A DNA stretch of 64,000 bases from CAVWDI01 sp963753725 (GCA_963753725.1 CAVWDI010000021.1:62001-126000); one strand, 5' to 3'. Positions 18,796-29,678 are shown, numbered from the stretch's first letter. Numbers and translations: made by a program. The notes: generated by a model from the sequence alone, not told the origin.

Positions 18796-19891
18796 CTAAC
18801 GCTCTATGGAAATCAGCGATCCGAACGAATTGATATTTAAATCCCATTCAGTTCCTGGTTGCGCACTCTGGAAGAGCGTAAAATCTGAAGTGGTATAAGT
18901 ATAGTTCCCGTCACTGGTGCTGAAATAAATAACATAAGTTTCATCTTGACTGGACCCCAGACGCTGCCCAGCTTCCAGAAAAGGATCCGGCCAATCGGGC
19001 GTGGTATCGCTTCCAGAGGCTTTGGCCAGGTCAACCTGCCGCCACTCCTGGACTGAATAGTCGCAGTAATCGTCATACACATAATACTGGCAGTCCTGCA
19101 CTACCTCAGCGTAACCGCTGCCCTCATCTACAGTGTAAGGCGTTCCACAAACTTCTTCTGAATTTGGCGCTGGGACGTCCTGTACATAACGGATATCCTG
19201 CCTGCAAGTTCCCATTTGGGCCTCGTCTGGCACCTGATCTATCCAGGCGCTGTAACTTACCGGTACGATGGCCTCGATCGGGATTGTGCGTTCCCAACCC
19301 ACACGCTGCACCCTTCCAGTCACAGCTTCAGTTCTCGTTGAAAGGATCGCGAACCAGGCGATCGCCCCGCACACGATCACTAGAGCAAGGATGCCCAGAA
19401 TCAGAACCCATGGACTGGAGCGCCGTTTTTGTGAATCCGGCGCTGCGGCAGCTTCAGGGACAGGTTCCTCTTCGATGTGCATACTTCCCCCGCATTGAGC
19501 GCATTCCTTGGCTGTGTCCGGGTTCTTTGCGCCGCAGTGATGGGCAATTAACTTGAGTTACCGGTCCAGTCTGGTAAGCTCCGATGACGCGCCCGGATTC
19601 CCGCTTTTTACCTTCAACCAGGTCTCCGCCGCACTGCGAGCATATCTTTGTACCAGCCGGATTGCGCGTCCCACAATAAGGGCAGTGAATATCCGCGCCG
19701 GCTTCGGCTTTCATCTTGCTCTCTTCATCAGTGATCAAGACCTGCCGGTCGGCTTGTTCGAATTCTACATCTTCCGGCTGGGCCGCGCCGCACGAATTAC
19801 AGATTTTGTCCGGTCCTGGATTGATCCCTTTACAATTAGGGCAGGTCCACTGCAGTTCGATGTGCCCCAATTCTTTACGAGCCATAAACAA
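18796..19891 (-). CDS. Zinc-ribbon membrane protein (one frameshift)
   Basis: About 364 residues once one extra C near 19525 is removed. Three zinc ribbons stand at the N-terminus: CPNCKGINPGPDKICNSCG, CPYCGTRNPAGTKICSQCG, and CPSCGAKNP with ECAQCGG across the frameshift. A linker and one transmembrane helix follow (WVLILGILALVIVCGAIAWF), then an outside domain of about 190 residues with several Cys (CRQDIRY, CQYYVYDDYCDY). I do not recognise the outer domain. Zinc ribbon/TM/outer-domain layouts are common in Gram-positive and Chloroflexota membrane proteins of unknown role. ATG 19891 lies after an AGGTAGG-like site. Confidence 0.65.
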
Positions 19892-19984
19892 CCTACCTCC
19901 GATATTTAGGTTTTATTCTACCAGTTAGCATATCATTTATGCTGAATTTGAAAAGGCAGGTTTTTAGATCTGGGGTGTTCTTAA

Positions 19985-20013
19985 AAGAAAACGGCGGCCC
20001 ATGACCGCCATTT
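19985..20013. terminator. GC-rich hairpin downstream of the TerB-like gene
   Basis: GGCGGCCCATGACCGCC forms a short strong stem-loop flanked by A and T runs. It is positioned to end transcription of the minus-strand TerB-like gene. Confidence 0.5.
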
Positions 20014-20100
20014 AGTTTATTCATAATGTTCACTACAGTCTAAGACCGCAGCAGAATGCCAAATTTATACTCCCCTAGAATTTGTAAGCCTGAGGAAAGC

Positions 20101-21023
20101 TCAGCTCGAACGCCGCTCGCTGGGAATCTTAAGCTTCGCATCAATAAACTCGCGGTGGGTCATTTTCAACATCTTGGCAATTAATCGGATTTCTTCCGTT
20201 TCCTCGTAGCTCACAAAGCCGTCGCCATCCGCTACCGTGAAGAGCACATCCAAAAATTTTACGCGTTCTTCTCCATCTGTAATATCAAAGAAGTCTCGTG
20301 CCAGAATATAGATATCTGTACGGCTTTCAACATCTGTAATAGCCGCCTCCGCTACCAGGGCAGCTTCTACCCGCGTAACCCCCCATTTCTCTTCCATGAT
20401 ATCTGCAATGGCATCGAATTCCGCCTCGCTCACTTCCCGGTCAACATACGCAACGCGCGCCATCAATCCGCCAGCCAGGCTTAGTTTGCGCAGGGTATCC
20501 TCAGGCACGCTTATATCCTCCCCATTCATTTCCAGTCTCTGGCTGACAAGATAAAAGACTTTATTATTCATAAAGTCATCCAGATAGATTTCACGGTTGG
20601 GAGCGCTTGCCAATGTCTGCGAATGTCGATCCATACTCCCGCGCATCAGCCTCGAGAGCGGCTTAAAAAGACCTACATTTGCATCTTCAACCAATGGTTT
20701 GAATTGTTCTACCAGTTCACGCTCACCATCTGTAACCGAACCATCAGCGCTGATCACTTCATCCAAAGCTGATAGGGCCAATTCTTTCTCTTCAGGTGTT
20801 GATATCTCAATCCGCAATGATTCTACTAACCTGAGGCGTTCAGCCTCTCCCACTGGTGTCTCAATATAGATATCCAGTTCAGCCCAATCGCTGGCAGTCA
20901 TATCCGGCAGCCGAAACAGCAGATCTTTAAACTGTTGATTTCCTCTTGAGTGATCTCTCCATCAGCCCAGGCTGCGGCGATCATCACTTTCGCAATGGCT
21001 TTAACGGTGTCCTCTTTGGCCAT
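20101..21023 (-). CDS. TerB-family (tellurite resistance fold) protein (one frameshift)
   Basis: About 307 residues starting at ATG 21023 (MAKEDTVKAIAKVMIAAAW). One missing base near 20925 breaks the frame; restoring it joins EEINSLK to DLLFRLPDM. Three TerB-like helical units are seen, each with an acidic A-D-G-x-[VI]-x-x-x-E pattern (WADGEITQEE, SADGSVTDGE, ADGDGFVSYEE) typical of metal-binding TerB/DjlA-type bundles. TerB proteins are linked to stress and tellurite response, but multi-unit cytoplasmic versions lack an assigned function. No ter operon partner is nearby. Confidence 0.7.
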
Positions 21024-21824
21024 TCTATTGCTCCATAATAAATAATTAAAGGTAGTAATTTACACGACAACGAATAGTACCATAAACGTTCAGCGCAAAA
21101 CTTCAAAGTTATTTTTCTTATGAATTGTTTATGAAATACGTTTTTTATGCTCACTCGGTTAATCAAACCAGACAGCTGATATGCAGCTGCCTGGTTTGGG
21201 AGGAGAAGAAATGTAGGAGGTAGAAAATTTTGTACTTCTTTATTTATCTGACGCCGGTCGCCTGGTCTTTCTTACTTTTTTCCCAATACGCTTTTTGTTA
21301 TAATACTAACAAGCGAAATAACTATTCATATTCCAGAATTCTGAAAGCGCCCTATTTCTTTTTAAAATTTAACTTTACTGCGCAAAAATGTTAATTATCC
21401 AAATCCGGGTTCAGATGATAAAATAGGTTCACCCATCCAAGTAGTGTACCTTGAGCATAAATAATTGAAAGTCCATCCAGATTTTCCGACCTCCAAATCA
21501 AATTATCAAGGCTGTGTCCGCACGATTAATGGCGTACTGGCTTTTGAATCATATCTCCACTTTGGTTCTTCCCTGGTAATGCAAAAAAAATCGCCAAACA
21601 AGGCATGGGTTGGAAAAGAATATTGATTCTCCCAATAAATCAATTAGAATATATACTGGTGATTAGATTAATCAAACAGGGATGGTAAAGAACAACGGAG
21701 TTTATTTATAAACAATAAAGGAGGTGAACATACGAAACAAAATACTCAGACAATAATAAGGACTAGAAAAATAGAAGTTCAATTTGTGGAAAATATTAAC
21801 TATTAAAAAATGGAGGAGTTAAAA
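21024..21824. other. Intergenic region with a long hairpin; leader of the ABC operon
   Basis: 800 bases with no supported gene. At 21167-21196 an interrupted palindrome (AACCAGACAGCTG paired with CAGCTGCCTGGTT) could be a terminator or a protein-binding site. The AT-rich right half presumably holds the promoter for the binding-protein gene. Confidence 0.45.
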
Positions 21825-24146
21825 ATGCTTACAAAAAGGTTGTGGTATGCCTTGACCGTTCTTTTGCTGATTGGATTGGTGGCATCCGCTTGCTCCCAAC
21901 CGACTGAGGCGCCAACTGAAGCGCCCGAGGTAGAAGAACCCGCCCCTGTAGAAGAAGAACCTGCAGCGCCTGAACCAGAAGAAGAAGAGCCCATGGGTTC
22001 GGAGTTAGAGATTTACTCGTGGTGGGCAGGCGACGAAGGTCCGGCGCTGGAAGCTTTGATTGAGCTGTACAACGGTATGTATCCGGACGTTGAGGTCATC
22101 AACGCTACTGTCGCCGGCGGTTCTGGCACAGAAGCCAAAGCCGTGCTCAAGACCCGTATGTTGGGCGGCGATCCCCCCGACACCTTCCAGGTACACGCCG
22201 GGCAAGAATTGATCGGCACCTGGGTGGTAGCCGACCGCATGGAAGACCTGACCTCCCTCTACGATGAAGAGGGTTGGATGGACAAGTTCCCCGAAGGTTT
22301 ATTGGATCTACTGAGCACTTCCGATGGCATTTGGTCAGTCCCGGTGAACATCCACCGTTCAAACGTGCTCTGGTACATCCCCGATAATCTGGAAGAATGG
22401 GGTGTCGAAGTCCCCGCAACATGGGACGATTTTCTGGCAATTTGCCCCACCCTGCAGGATCAGGGTGTGGTCCCATTATCACTTGGTGTCAATTGGACCC
22501 ACAATCACCTGTGGGAAGCCGTTGCCCTATCCGAACTTGGTCCGGAAGGTTGGAGCGCGCTCTGGACTGGTGAAAAACAATTTACAGACCCGGATGTAGT
22601 AGCCACCTGGGACCTGTTCGGTAAGATCCTCGCCTGCACAAACGAGGATGCCACCTCGCTGTCATGGCAGCAAGCCACAGATATGGTTATCAGCGGCGAT
22701 GCGGCCTTCAACGAGATGGGTGACTGGGCCATGACCTACTTCACAGTCATCAACGGCCTTGAGCCTGGCGTAGACTACGACTATGCACCTGCTCCTGGAA
22801 CAGACGGTGTCTTCATGGCGCTGTCCGATTCCTTTGGTCTGCCCCAGGACGCGCCCAACTCCGAAAACGTGCTCAACTGGCTGCGCCTGATGGGTTCAAA
22901 AGAGGGCCAGGATGCCTTCAACCCGCTCAAAGGCTCGATAGCCGCCCGTCTTGACAGCGATTTATCACTCTACAACGCCTATGGTCAGAGCGCAGCTGAA
23001 AGCTGGGCAAGCGACGAGGTTGTCGGCAGTCTGGCGCACGGAGCGGTCGCAAACGAGACCTTCATGAACGGCTTCGCCAGCGGCATGGAAGTCTTTTTAA
23101 ATACCGGCGACGCTGTAGCTACTTCCAACGCGCTTCAGGAACTGGCGGTGGAGTTTGAGGTAACCTCCGTCGAGGCTGTTGCCGAACCCATGGCAATGGA
23201 ACTTGGAACGGAAGATAACCCAATCCAGGTACTCTTCGTTCCTTCGGTGGACACCAACTTCATGATCGAATTGGGAGACTTGATCGAGCAGGGTTTGAAC
23301 GACGCTACCGGTCTTTTCTATGAAGTCAGTGTACCCGCCTCCTACGCAGCTACGATTGAGGAGATGTGTGCTTCACCCGATGACACCATTGGTTTCATCC
23401 CCGCATTTGGATACGTGCTTGCCAACGACCTTTGCGGCGTTGAACCAGGTCTGGCATCCGAACGCTACGGCTGGAACGTGTACTGGACCCAATTCATCGT
23501 GCAGCGCGACAGTGATCTCCAAGCCTTTGAGGATCTGGAAGGTTTGGCCTGGGGGTACCCAGAGGTCACCTCAACATCTGGTTACCTATATCCTACTGCC
23601 CTATTCAATGATATGGGGATCACACCCGGTGAACAGTTAGAAACCGGCGGTCATACCGAAGCAGTAAGAGCTGTTTACAACGGCGAGGTGGACTTTGCCA
23701 CAACTTACTTCAGTGCACCATTACTGCCCGAAGGTGAAGGCACCTGGTCAACGGATATGGCTCCTGACGTCCCGGATGACCTGGTTGCGGAATGTGCCCC
23801 TGACGAGGAAGGCAAGCTTTACTGCGGCGGATACCGCGTACTGGATGCACGCGCCTCCCTCACCGAGGAAGCCCCGGATGTCGTTCAGAAAGTACGCATC
23901 CTGGGTCTGACCCCAGAGATCCCCAACGACACCATGTCCTTCAGTCCCGAATTCTCAGAGGATCTCAAGCAAACCATTATGGATGGCGTCATAGCATTCA
24001 TCGGCACAGAGGCATGTGAACAATCTTTGTGCAACGAGAATTTCTATGACTGGACAGGCGCAGGACCGATTTTCGACGAGAACTTCGACGGCGTTCGCAT
24101 TTTGGTTGAAGAACAGGGTATCACCCTCGAGAATATCGGTGAGTAA
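21825..24146 (+). CDS. ABC-transporter lipoprotein: sugar-binding domain fused to PhnD-like binding domain
   Basis: 773 residues from ATG 21825 (after GGAGGAG). The lipobox LVASAC is followed by a Glu/Pro/Ala linker. Residues about 60-440 match the glucose/mannose-type family 1 solute-binding proteins (SWWAGDEGPALEAL, GGDPPDTFQVHAGQELIGTW). Residues about 460-770 match the phosphate/phosphonate PhnD family (NPIQVLFVPSVDTNF, GFIPAFGYVLANDLCG, WGYPEVTSTSGYL, TGGHTEAVRAVYNGEVDFA). Family 1 proteins are normally about 420 residues and PhnD about 320, each with its own lipobox; here only one is present. The permeases downstream are of the sugar type, so the PhnD half has no matching permease nearby. 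Confidence 0.85.
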   Translation: MLTKRLWYALTVLLLIGLVASACSQPTEAPTEAPEVEEPAPVEEEPAAPEPEEEEPMGSELEIYSWWAGDEGPALEALIELYNGMYPDVEVINATVAGGSGTEAKAVLKTRMLGGDPPDTFQVHAGQELIGTWVVADRMEDLTSLYDEEGWMDKFPEGLLDLLSTSDGIWSVPVNIHRSNVLWYIPDNLEEWGVEVPATWDDFLAICPTLQDQGVVPLSLGVNWTHNHLWEAVALSELGPEGWSALWTGEKQFTDPDVVATWDLFGKILACTNEDATSLSWQQATDMVISGDAAFNEMGDWAMTYFTVINGLEPGVDYDYAPAPGTDGVFMALSDSFGLPQDAPNSENVLNWLRLMGSKEGQDAFNPLKGSIAARLDSDLSLYNAYGQSAAESWASDEVVGSLAHGAVANETFMNGFASGMEVFLNTGDAVATSNALQELAVEFEVTSVEAVAEPMAMELGTEDNPIQVLFVPSVDTNFMIELGDLIEQGLNDATGLFYEVSVPASYAATIEEMCASPDDTIGFIPAFGYVLANDLCGVEPGLASERYGWNVYWTQFIVQRDSDLQAFEDLEGLAWGYPEVTSTSGYLYPTALFNDMGITPGEQLETGGHTEAVRAVYNGEVDFATTYFSAPLLPEGEGTWSTDMAPDVPDDLVAECAPDEEGKLYCGGYRVLDARASLTEEAPDVVQKVRILGLTPEIPNDTMSFSPEFSEDLKQTIMDGVIAFIGTEACEQSLCNENFYDWTGAGPIFDENFDGVRILVEEQGITLENIGE

Positions 24147-24181
24147 TTAACATTAACAACCTTATCTAAAATCGATAAGAA

Positions 24182-24226
24182 GTGGGGTGCTTTCCAATTT
24201 TTATCTTTGGGAAGCGCCCCAAAGTA
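24182..24226 (+). terminator. Attenuating hairpin after the binding-protein gene
   Basis: GGGGTGCTTTCC pairs imperfectly with GGAAGCGCCCC. It lies between binding protein and permease genes, and with the next hairpin would let the binding protein be made in excess. Confidence 0.5.
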
Positions 24227-24271
24227 ATTCTAAAAAAATTTTTACTGAACTCATTCTTACGATGAACTCAT

Positions 24272-24321
24272 AAAAAGCCTGTTGTCTCGAATTTATTTCG
24301 TAAAACAACTGGCTTTTTTTA
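24272..24321 (+). terminator. Rho-independent terminator
   Basis: AAAAAGCC(T)GTTGT pairs with ACAAC(T)GGCTTTTTTT, ending in a T run. It follows the binding-protein gene and precedes the permease gene. Confidence 0.75.
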
Positions 24322-24363
24322 TACCTGAATTGCCATCAGCGACCACCTCCGGAGGTTAACTAT

Positions 24364-25488
24364 ATGACAAGTTTTTCCATTAAGAGGATAAATCGCGATC
24401 GTTTGACCGCCTTTTTAATGCTGCTGCCCTCCATTATTCTAATTGCCATTTTCGTCTATGGTTTTATAGGCCAGACCATTTACAGTTCCATGACCGATTG
24501 GGAGGGACTTGGCGAAATTGTAGATCTAAATTTCGTCGGTATGGACAATTATCGCCAGCTGTTCACCGGTCTTCTCGAAGTGCGCTTCCGCCAGAGCCTG
24601 GTAAACACTTTCTACTTCACCTTATTTTTCATCTTCGGCTGTCTGGCAACTGGCTTACTGCTGGCAATCTTGCTGGACCAGAGCATCGAGTTCGAAGGCA
24701 CCTTCCGTTTAATTTTTCTTTTTCCCATGGCATTATCATTCATTGTTACGGGTACGGTCTGGAGGTGGTTGTTCAATCCTGTTGGCGGTTTAAACCGCCT
24801 ACCAACGTTAATTGGATTGCCGGCTTTGGAATTTAAATGGTTGACCAACCGCACCCAGATCTGGCAGTTCAACTGGCAGATCTTGCCAATGGCCCTGTCA
24901 ATTCTTTTATTGATATTACTCCTTTTATTATTCATCCGTTCCCTGCGCAAAGGGAGCCGAACAGCCGCCATCGTATCCGGAATTTTCACAGCCCTGCTCT
25001 CGATCTGGTTCCTGATGGGAGGCCCACAGGGTGTTCCCGTACCAGAATACGTGGAAATCCACGGGTTTAACCTGGCTTTGACCGGTATCATCATCGCCGC
25101 GGTCTGGCAGATGTCTGGATATACCATGGCAATGTACCTGGCCGGAATGCGCAGCATCCCGGAGGAACTGCGTGAAGCCGCCATTGTGGACGGCGCCAAT
25201 GTTTTTCAGGTTTATCGCCATATCATCCTGCCAATCCTGCAGCCTATTACGCTGGCTGCCATGATCGTGTTGGGTCACATCTCGCTCAAGATCTTCGACC
25301 TGATCTTTGTCATGGCCGGTCCTGACAACGCCACCACGGATGTACCGGGTGTTTTGATGTTTGTCACCGCCTTCCGCGGCAACCAGTTCGCCAAAGGCGC
25401 TGCAATCGCAGTCGTTATGCTGATCATGGTAGCAATCGTTATCGTGCCCTACCTGGTTTCAACGCTGCGCTCGGAGACCGAACTATGA
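24364..25488 (+). CDS. ABC sugar-type transporter permease 1
   Basis: 374 residues, MalF-like, with about eight transmembrane segments. The EAA loop EAAIVDGANVFQVYRHIILP sits near residue 272. It is longer than typical (about 300) because of an inserted pair of membrane segments around residues 175-220. ATG 24364 follows CCGGAGGT. It overlaps the next permease by 4 bp. No ATPase gene is present, so a shared MsmK/UgpC-type ATPase elsewhere is likely. Confidence 0.88.
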   Translation: MTSFSIKRINRDRLTAFLMLLPSIILIAIFVYGFIGQTIYSSMTDWEGLGEIVDLNFVGMDNYRQLFTGLLEVRFRQSLVNTFYFTLFFIFGCLATGLLLAILLDQSIEFEGTFRLIFLFPMALSFIVTGTVWRWLFNPVGGLNRLPTLIGLPALEFKWLTNRTQIWQFNWQILPMALSILLLILLLLLFIRSLRKGSRTAAIVSGIFTALLSIWFLMGGPQGVPVPEYVEIHGFNLALTGIIIAAVWQMSGYTMAMYLAGMRSIPEELREAAIVDGANVFQVYRHIILPILQPITLAAMIVLGHISLKIFDLIFVMAGPDNATTDVPGVLMFVTAFRGNQFAKGAAIAVVMLIMVAIVIVPYLVSTLRSETEL

Positions 25489-26312
25489 TCCACAAGACCA
25501 GACTCAACCGCTTCTTGATTTATGCCTCGCTTATTTTTGTCTCGGTATTATTTCTTATACCGGCATATATGGTCATCGTAACCAGCTTAAAAAGCCCCGA
25601 CCAGATCAACATGGACACTGTCTGGAGCCTGCCGACCGTCTGGTACTGGCAGAGCTTTGTGGACGCCTGGGAGCAGTTCGCTCCCAATATTAAAAACAGT
25701 TTCTTGATGGTTATCCCCTCTACGATAATATCCTCCTTACTGGGTTCTATGAACGGGTATGTGCTTTCCAAGTGGAAATTCCGTGGAGCGAACATTGTTT
25801 TTACACTTATGCTCTTCGGTATGTTCATCCCATACCAGAGCATTTTAATCCCCCTTTTCCAATTCTTAAACAGTATTGGACTTTACGGCAACATACCTGG
25901 TTTGATAGTGGTACATGTAATTTACGGCATACCAATCACCACGCTCATTTTCCGCAATTACTACGCCGAAGTACCCACGGAGATGATCGAAGCCGGAGCT
26001 ATTGATGGGGCTACATTTTTCGGCATATACCGCTACATCATGTTCCCAATTTCATTGCCGGGTTTTGTGGTGGTAATTATCTGGCAGTTTACGCAAGCCT
26101 GGAATGAATTTCTATTTGCGGTAACCCTCACCAGCGGGACAGGGAACGAACCGATCACTGTGGCGCTTTCAAACCTGGCTGGCGGTCGTGCCGTCCAATG
26201 GAACCTGCCTATGGCTGGCTCGATTATGGCCGCTGTCCCAACTTTAGTTGTTTATATTCTTCTTGGGCGTTACTTCATCCGCGGCCTGCTGGCGGGTTCC
26301 GTCAAGGGTTAA
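25485..26312 (+). CDS. ABC sugar-type transporter permease 2
   Basis: 275 residues, MalG-like, six transmembrane segments, with EAA loop EAGAIDGATFFGIYRYIMFP near residue 166. Translationally coupled to permease 1 by an ATGA overlap and followed 10 bp later by the UroD-like gene. Confidence 0.9.
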   Translation: MIHKTRLNRFLIYASLIFVSVLFLIPAYMVIVTSLKSPDQINMDTVWSLPTVWYWQSFVDAWEQFAPNIKNSFLMVIPSTIISSLLGSMNGYVLSKWKFRGANIVFTLMLFGMFIPYQSILIPLFQFLNSIGLYGNIPGLIVVHVIYGIPITTLIFRNYYAEVPTEMIEAGAIDGATFFGIYRYIMFPISLPGFVVVIIWQFTQAWNEFLFAVTLTSGTGNEPITVALSNLAGGRAVQWNLPMAGSIMAAVPTLVVYILLGRYFIRGLLAGSVKG

Positions 26313-26321
26313 GGGGAAAAT

Positions 26322-27365
26322 TTGAACTCTATAGATAGAACGCTGCGCACGCTTGCATTTAAAACTGTTGATCGTGTCCCGGTCGACCTGCACAATTTTT
26401 TAGTCACTGCCCGCTTAATGGGCACAGATTCGTATGGTGATTTCTTCCGGGATGGCGGAGCCATGGCCGAAGGACAAATCAAAGCCTGGCGTTGTTACGG
26501 CCACGATGTGCTGCTGGTCGAAAATGGCACCGCTGCACTGGCGGAGGCTTGCGGAGTTCAGGTGCACTACCAAACCAACTCTGCCCCGGTCGCGAAGCAG
26601 CCTGCCATAAAGAGCCTGGATGAAGTCGGCGATCTAAAAATTCCAGATCCTTATAAAGATCCGCTCTTATCTGAGTTGTTGAAAGCCACCCGCCTCGTGG
26701 TCAAAGAGATTGGTGATCAGGCTTTTATTATCGGCCGCGCTGACCAGGGACCTTTCAGCCTGGCCTGCGAAATCCGCGGCATGAGCGAGTTCTTGCTGGA
26801 TATCGCTCTTAACGAGCAGCCCGAAAAAATCCAGCAGCTTTTGGATTTCTGCCGCCAGGCTAGCTACCGTTATGCCGTGGCCCAGATCGAACAAGGCGCT
26901 CACGCCACTTCGATCGGTGATTCGACCTCCGGTCCGGATGTGATTTCCCCCAACTATTACCGCAAATTTGCTTATCCGCAGGTAAAGAAATTGGTGGATG
27001 ATTTAAAATCCCAAAACATCAAACTAGCCTATCATATTTGCGGAAATGCAACCCCCATTATCGAAGATATGGTGGATACCGGCGCAGCCATCCTGGAAAT
27101 TGATCAGAAAGCGGATTTAGTCAAATCCAAAGCGGCTGCCGCAGACAAAACGACCATACTTGGTCCGGTTGACCCCAGTGAAATCATGGGTAACGGGACA
27201 TCCGAACAGGTAGCGGAGAAGTGCCGCGAAGCGATCGATATATTAGCGCCCGGAGGCGGTTTTATATTAGGTCCCGGATGCGCCCTGCCCGCCACTACGC
27301 CCGATGACAACATCTTCGCGATGATTGAAACAGCCAAAACGTATCACCCGTATGCAGCCCAGTGA
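26322..27365 (+). CDS. Uroporphyrinogen decarboxylase-like methyltransferase (MtaA/MtbA type)
   Basis: 347 residues of the URO-D fold. The zinc ligands of corrinoid:thiol methyltransferases are visible as the H-x-C motif AYHICGN (about residue 240) and a distal Cys in GPGCALP (about residue 325), the HxCx(n)C pattern. True haem-pathway UroD lacks this pattern. The start is TTG 26322 after AAGGGGAAAA. Position in an ABC uptake operon suggests it works on a methylated compound brought in by the transporter, but no corrinoid protein or MT1 is adjacent. Substrate unknown. Confidence 0.78.
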   Translation: MNSIDRTLRTLAFKTVDRVPVDLHNFLVTARLMGTDSYGDFFRDGGAMAEGQIKAWRCYGHDVLLVENGTAALAEACGVQVHYQTNSAPVAKQPAIKSLDEVGDLKIPDPYKDPLLSELLKATRLVVKEIGDQAFIIGRADQGPFSLACEIRGMSEFLLDIALNEQPEKIQQLLDFCRQASYRYAVAQIEQGAHATSIGDSTSGPDVISPNYYRKFAYPQVKKLVDDLKSQNIKLAYHICGNATPIIEDMVDTGAAILEIDQKADLVKSKAAAADKTTILGPVDPSEIMGNGTSEQVAEKCREAIDILAPGGGFILGPGCALPATTPDDNIFAMIETAKTYHPYAAQ

Positions 27366-27406
27366 ATGGGTATGACCAATAATTAGACCTTCTTTTTTAA
27401 CTATTC

Positions 27407-27441
27407 ACTCCAGGCTGTTGTTTTTCAGCCTGGAGTTTTTC
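27407..27441 (+). terminator. Rho-independent terminator of the ABC/UroD-like operon
   Basis: ACTCCAGGCTG pairs with CAGCCTGGAGT around a TTGTTTTT loop, followed by a T run. Confidence 0.85.
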
Positions 27442-27661
27442 TAACGCATGCCAGGTATTCTTCAATCCCTCTCCTACGCATCCTCGTCAAGCTGAATTCC
27501 TCATTTTCCCAGCTGATTGCGAACTCGACAAATCTAGCGTTTAAAGTTGTCATAATTTCCTGGGATAACCTTCTGTTTGAAACTTACCACGTGCTATAAT
27601 ATCCGGCTGTACACAATTTCGAACAAAAAGCTTTAAATAATATCACCACGGAGTGAAATAA

Positions 27662-29678
27662 ATGCCCCCTCGCAAATCAAGAACCATAAAAGCAAAAGAC
27701 TTATACCGCTTTGAAATTATCTCAGGTGTTCAATTATCGCCCGACGGCAACAATGTCGTCTATTCCGTCCAGAGGGTTGATAAAAAGACTGAGAAAAAAT
27801 ATTCCAATCTTTGGATCGCCCCAACCGGCGGCGGTAATCCGCGCCAGTTCACCTTCGGCGACCAGAGCGATTCTACTCCCCGCTGGTCACCTGAAGGGAA
27901 CTCAGATCGCATTTTTATCCAACCGGGCTGATCCTGAAAAACCTCCCCAGATCTATCTGCTGCCCATCGATGGCGGTGAGGCACGCCCGCTGACAGAAAT
28001 CAAAGGCTCCATCACCAACTTCAGCTGGTCTCCCAGCGGGAAAAGGTTCGTCTGCACCGTACGCAAAACAGATAAAGAAGAGCTGGATCGTCAGAATGAT
28101 GAAGGAAAGAAAAAATTAGGAGTTGTATCCAGACATTATGACCGCGTTTTTTACAAGCTGGACGATTACGGCTACCTGCCTAAAGAGCGCCAGCACATCT
28201 GGACAGTGAATGCCAGCACTGGGAAAGCCAGGCAGTTGACTGACCATGCTGTAATCGATGAACACGATCCAGCCTGGTCACCTGACGGCAAATGGATCGT
28301 ACTCATTTCCAACCGCAGCGAAAATCCCGATTTTGATGTCGACGCTTTTGATATCTATGTACTATCCGCTAAAGGTAAGGGAAAAATGCGTAAGATAGAA
28401 GCCCCTATCGGAGAAAAAGCGCTCCCATCTGTTTCGCCAGATGGCAAATGGATTGCATATTACGCCATGGAAGGCGAGTCAATGTGGTACAAGAATGTTG
28501 GCTTGTGGGTCGTGCCATTCGACGGGTCTGCTCCCCCCAACAACCTTACCGAAAAATATGACCTGCATGTCTCATCCACGACCTTAAACGACATGGGCAG
28601 CCCGGAAATAATGCCGCCGATCTGGTCAAAAGACAACCAGAGATTGGTGTTTCCTGTCGTACAGCACGGCAGCTCACTGGTTAAATCCATTTCTATCGCT
28701 GGCGAAGATATGCAGCCTGTTATCGATGAGCAAGGTGTCGCTTCAAGCATCAGCCTCGATGCCGGACAGAAAACCATGGCGTATTTTAATGGCCAGATGG
28801 ATGACCCCGGACAGGTTGCGCTGCTGGATATATCCAAGAACAAATCCACTACCTTGACTCGCTCAAACCTGAGTTGGCTGCGTAACACCGACTTGGGTGA
28901 AGTGGAAACGGTTTGGATCAAGGGTCCTGCAGGCAATGACCTTCAGGGCTGGATCATGACCCCGCCCGGCTTCAGTCCTGAAAAGAAATACCCTTCAATT
29001 CTGGAAATCCATGGTGGACCCCTGACACAGTATGGTCATTTTTTCATGCACGAGTTCTATTACCTGGCCGCGCAAGGATATGTGGTTCATTTCTGCAACC
29101 CGCGCGGCGGTCGCGGTTATGGGGAGGAACATGCCAAAGCTATTTGGGGAGATTGGGGCGGCGCAGATTACGACGACCTGATGGCATGGACCGACTATAT
29201 CGAAAGCCTGCCTTACATTGACAAAGAGAACATGGGAGTCACAGGCGGCAGTTACGGCGGGTACATGACGCTGTGGATGATTGGGCACACGGACCGCTTT
29301 AAAGCCGGCGTTACCCAGCGCTGTGTGAGCAATATCATCAGCATGTGGGGCTCAAGCGATTTCAACTGGGTCTTCCAACAGGAATTAGAAGCAGGAGCGC
29401 CATTTGAGGACCTTGAAAAATTCTGGGATATGTCCCCCATGAAATACATGGGAAACGCCAAGACTCCCACGCTGGTCATCCACAGTGAAAACGACCTGCG
29501 TTGTCCAATTGAGCAGGGCGAGCAGGCATTTGTAGCCCTCAAGCGCATGGGCGTCGACAGCGAAATGGTACGCTTCCCGGACGAGTTCCATGGTCTTTCT
29601 AGGGCCGGCCGCACCGACCGGCGCATCGTACGCTTGAACCACATCCTGCGTTGGTTTGATAAGTATCTGAAGGCATAA
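27662..29678 (+). CDS. S9 family prolyl oligopeptidase-like serine peptidase (one frameshift)
   Basis: About 671 residues. The N-terminal beta-propeller contains TolB-like repeats (SPDGNNVVYSVQ, WSPDGKWIVLISNR, VSPDGKWIAYYAM). The C-terminal alpha/beta-hydrolase has the nucleophile in GGSYGGYMTLW, the acid in HSENDLRCPIEQ and the His in DEFHGLSRAG. An extra A near 27905 separates the first 83 residues; without it the protein reads SPEG then TQIAFLSNRAD. The enzyme clips short peptides from N-termini, probably in the cytoplasm as no signal peptide is seen. ATG follows CACGGAGTG. Confidence 0.85.

Noticed and set aside
21167..21196. Hairpin AACCAGACAGCTG...CAGCTGCCTGGTT as a riboswitch or terminator
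   Set aside because: A real palindrome, but no T run on the plus side and no riboswitch core; kept only as a note.
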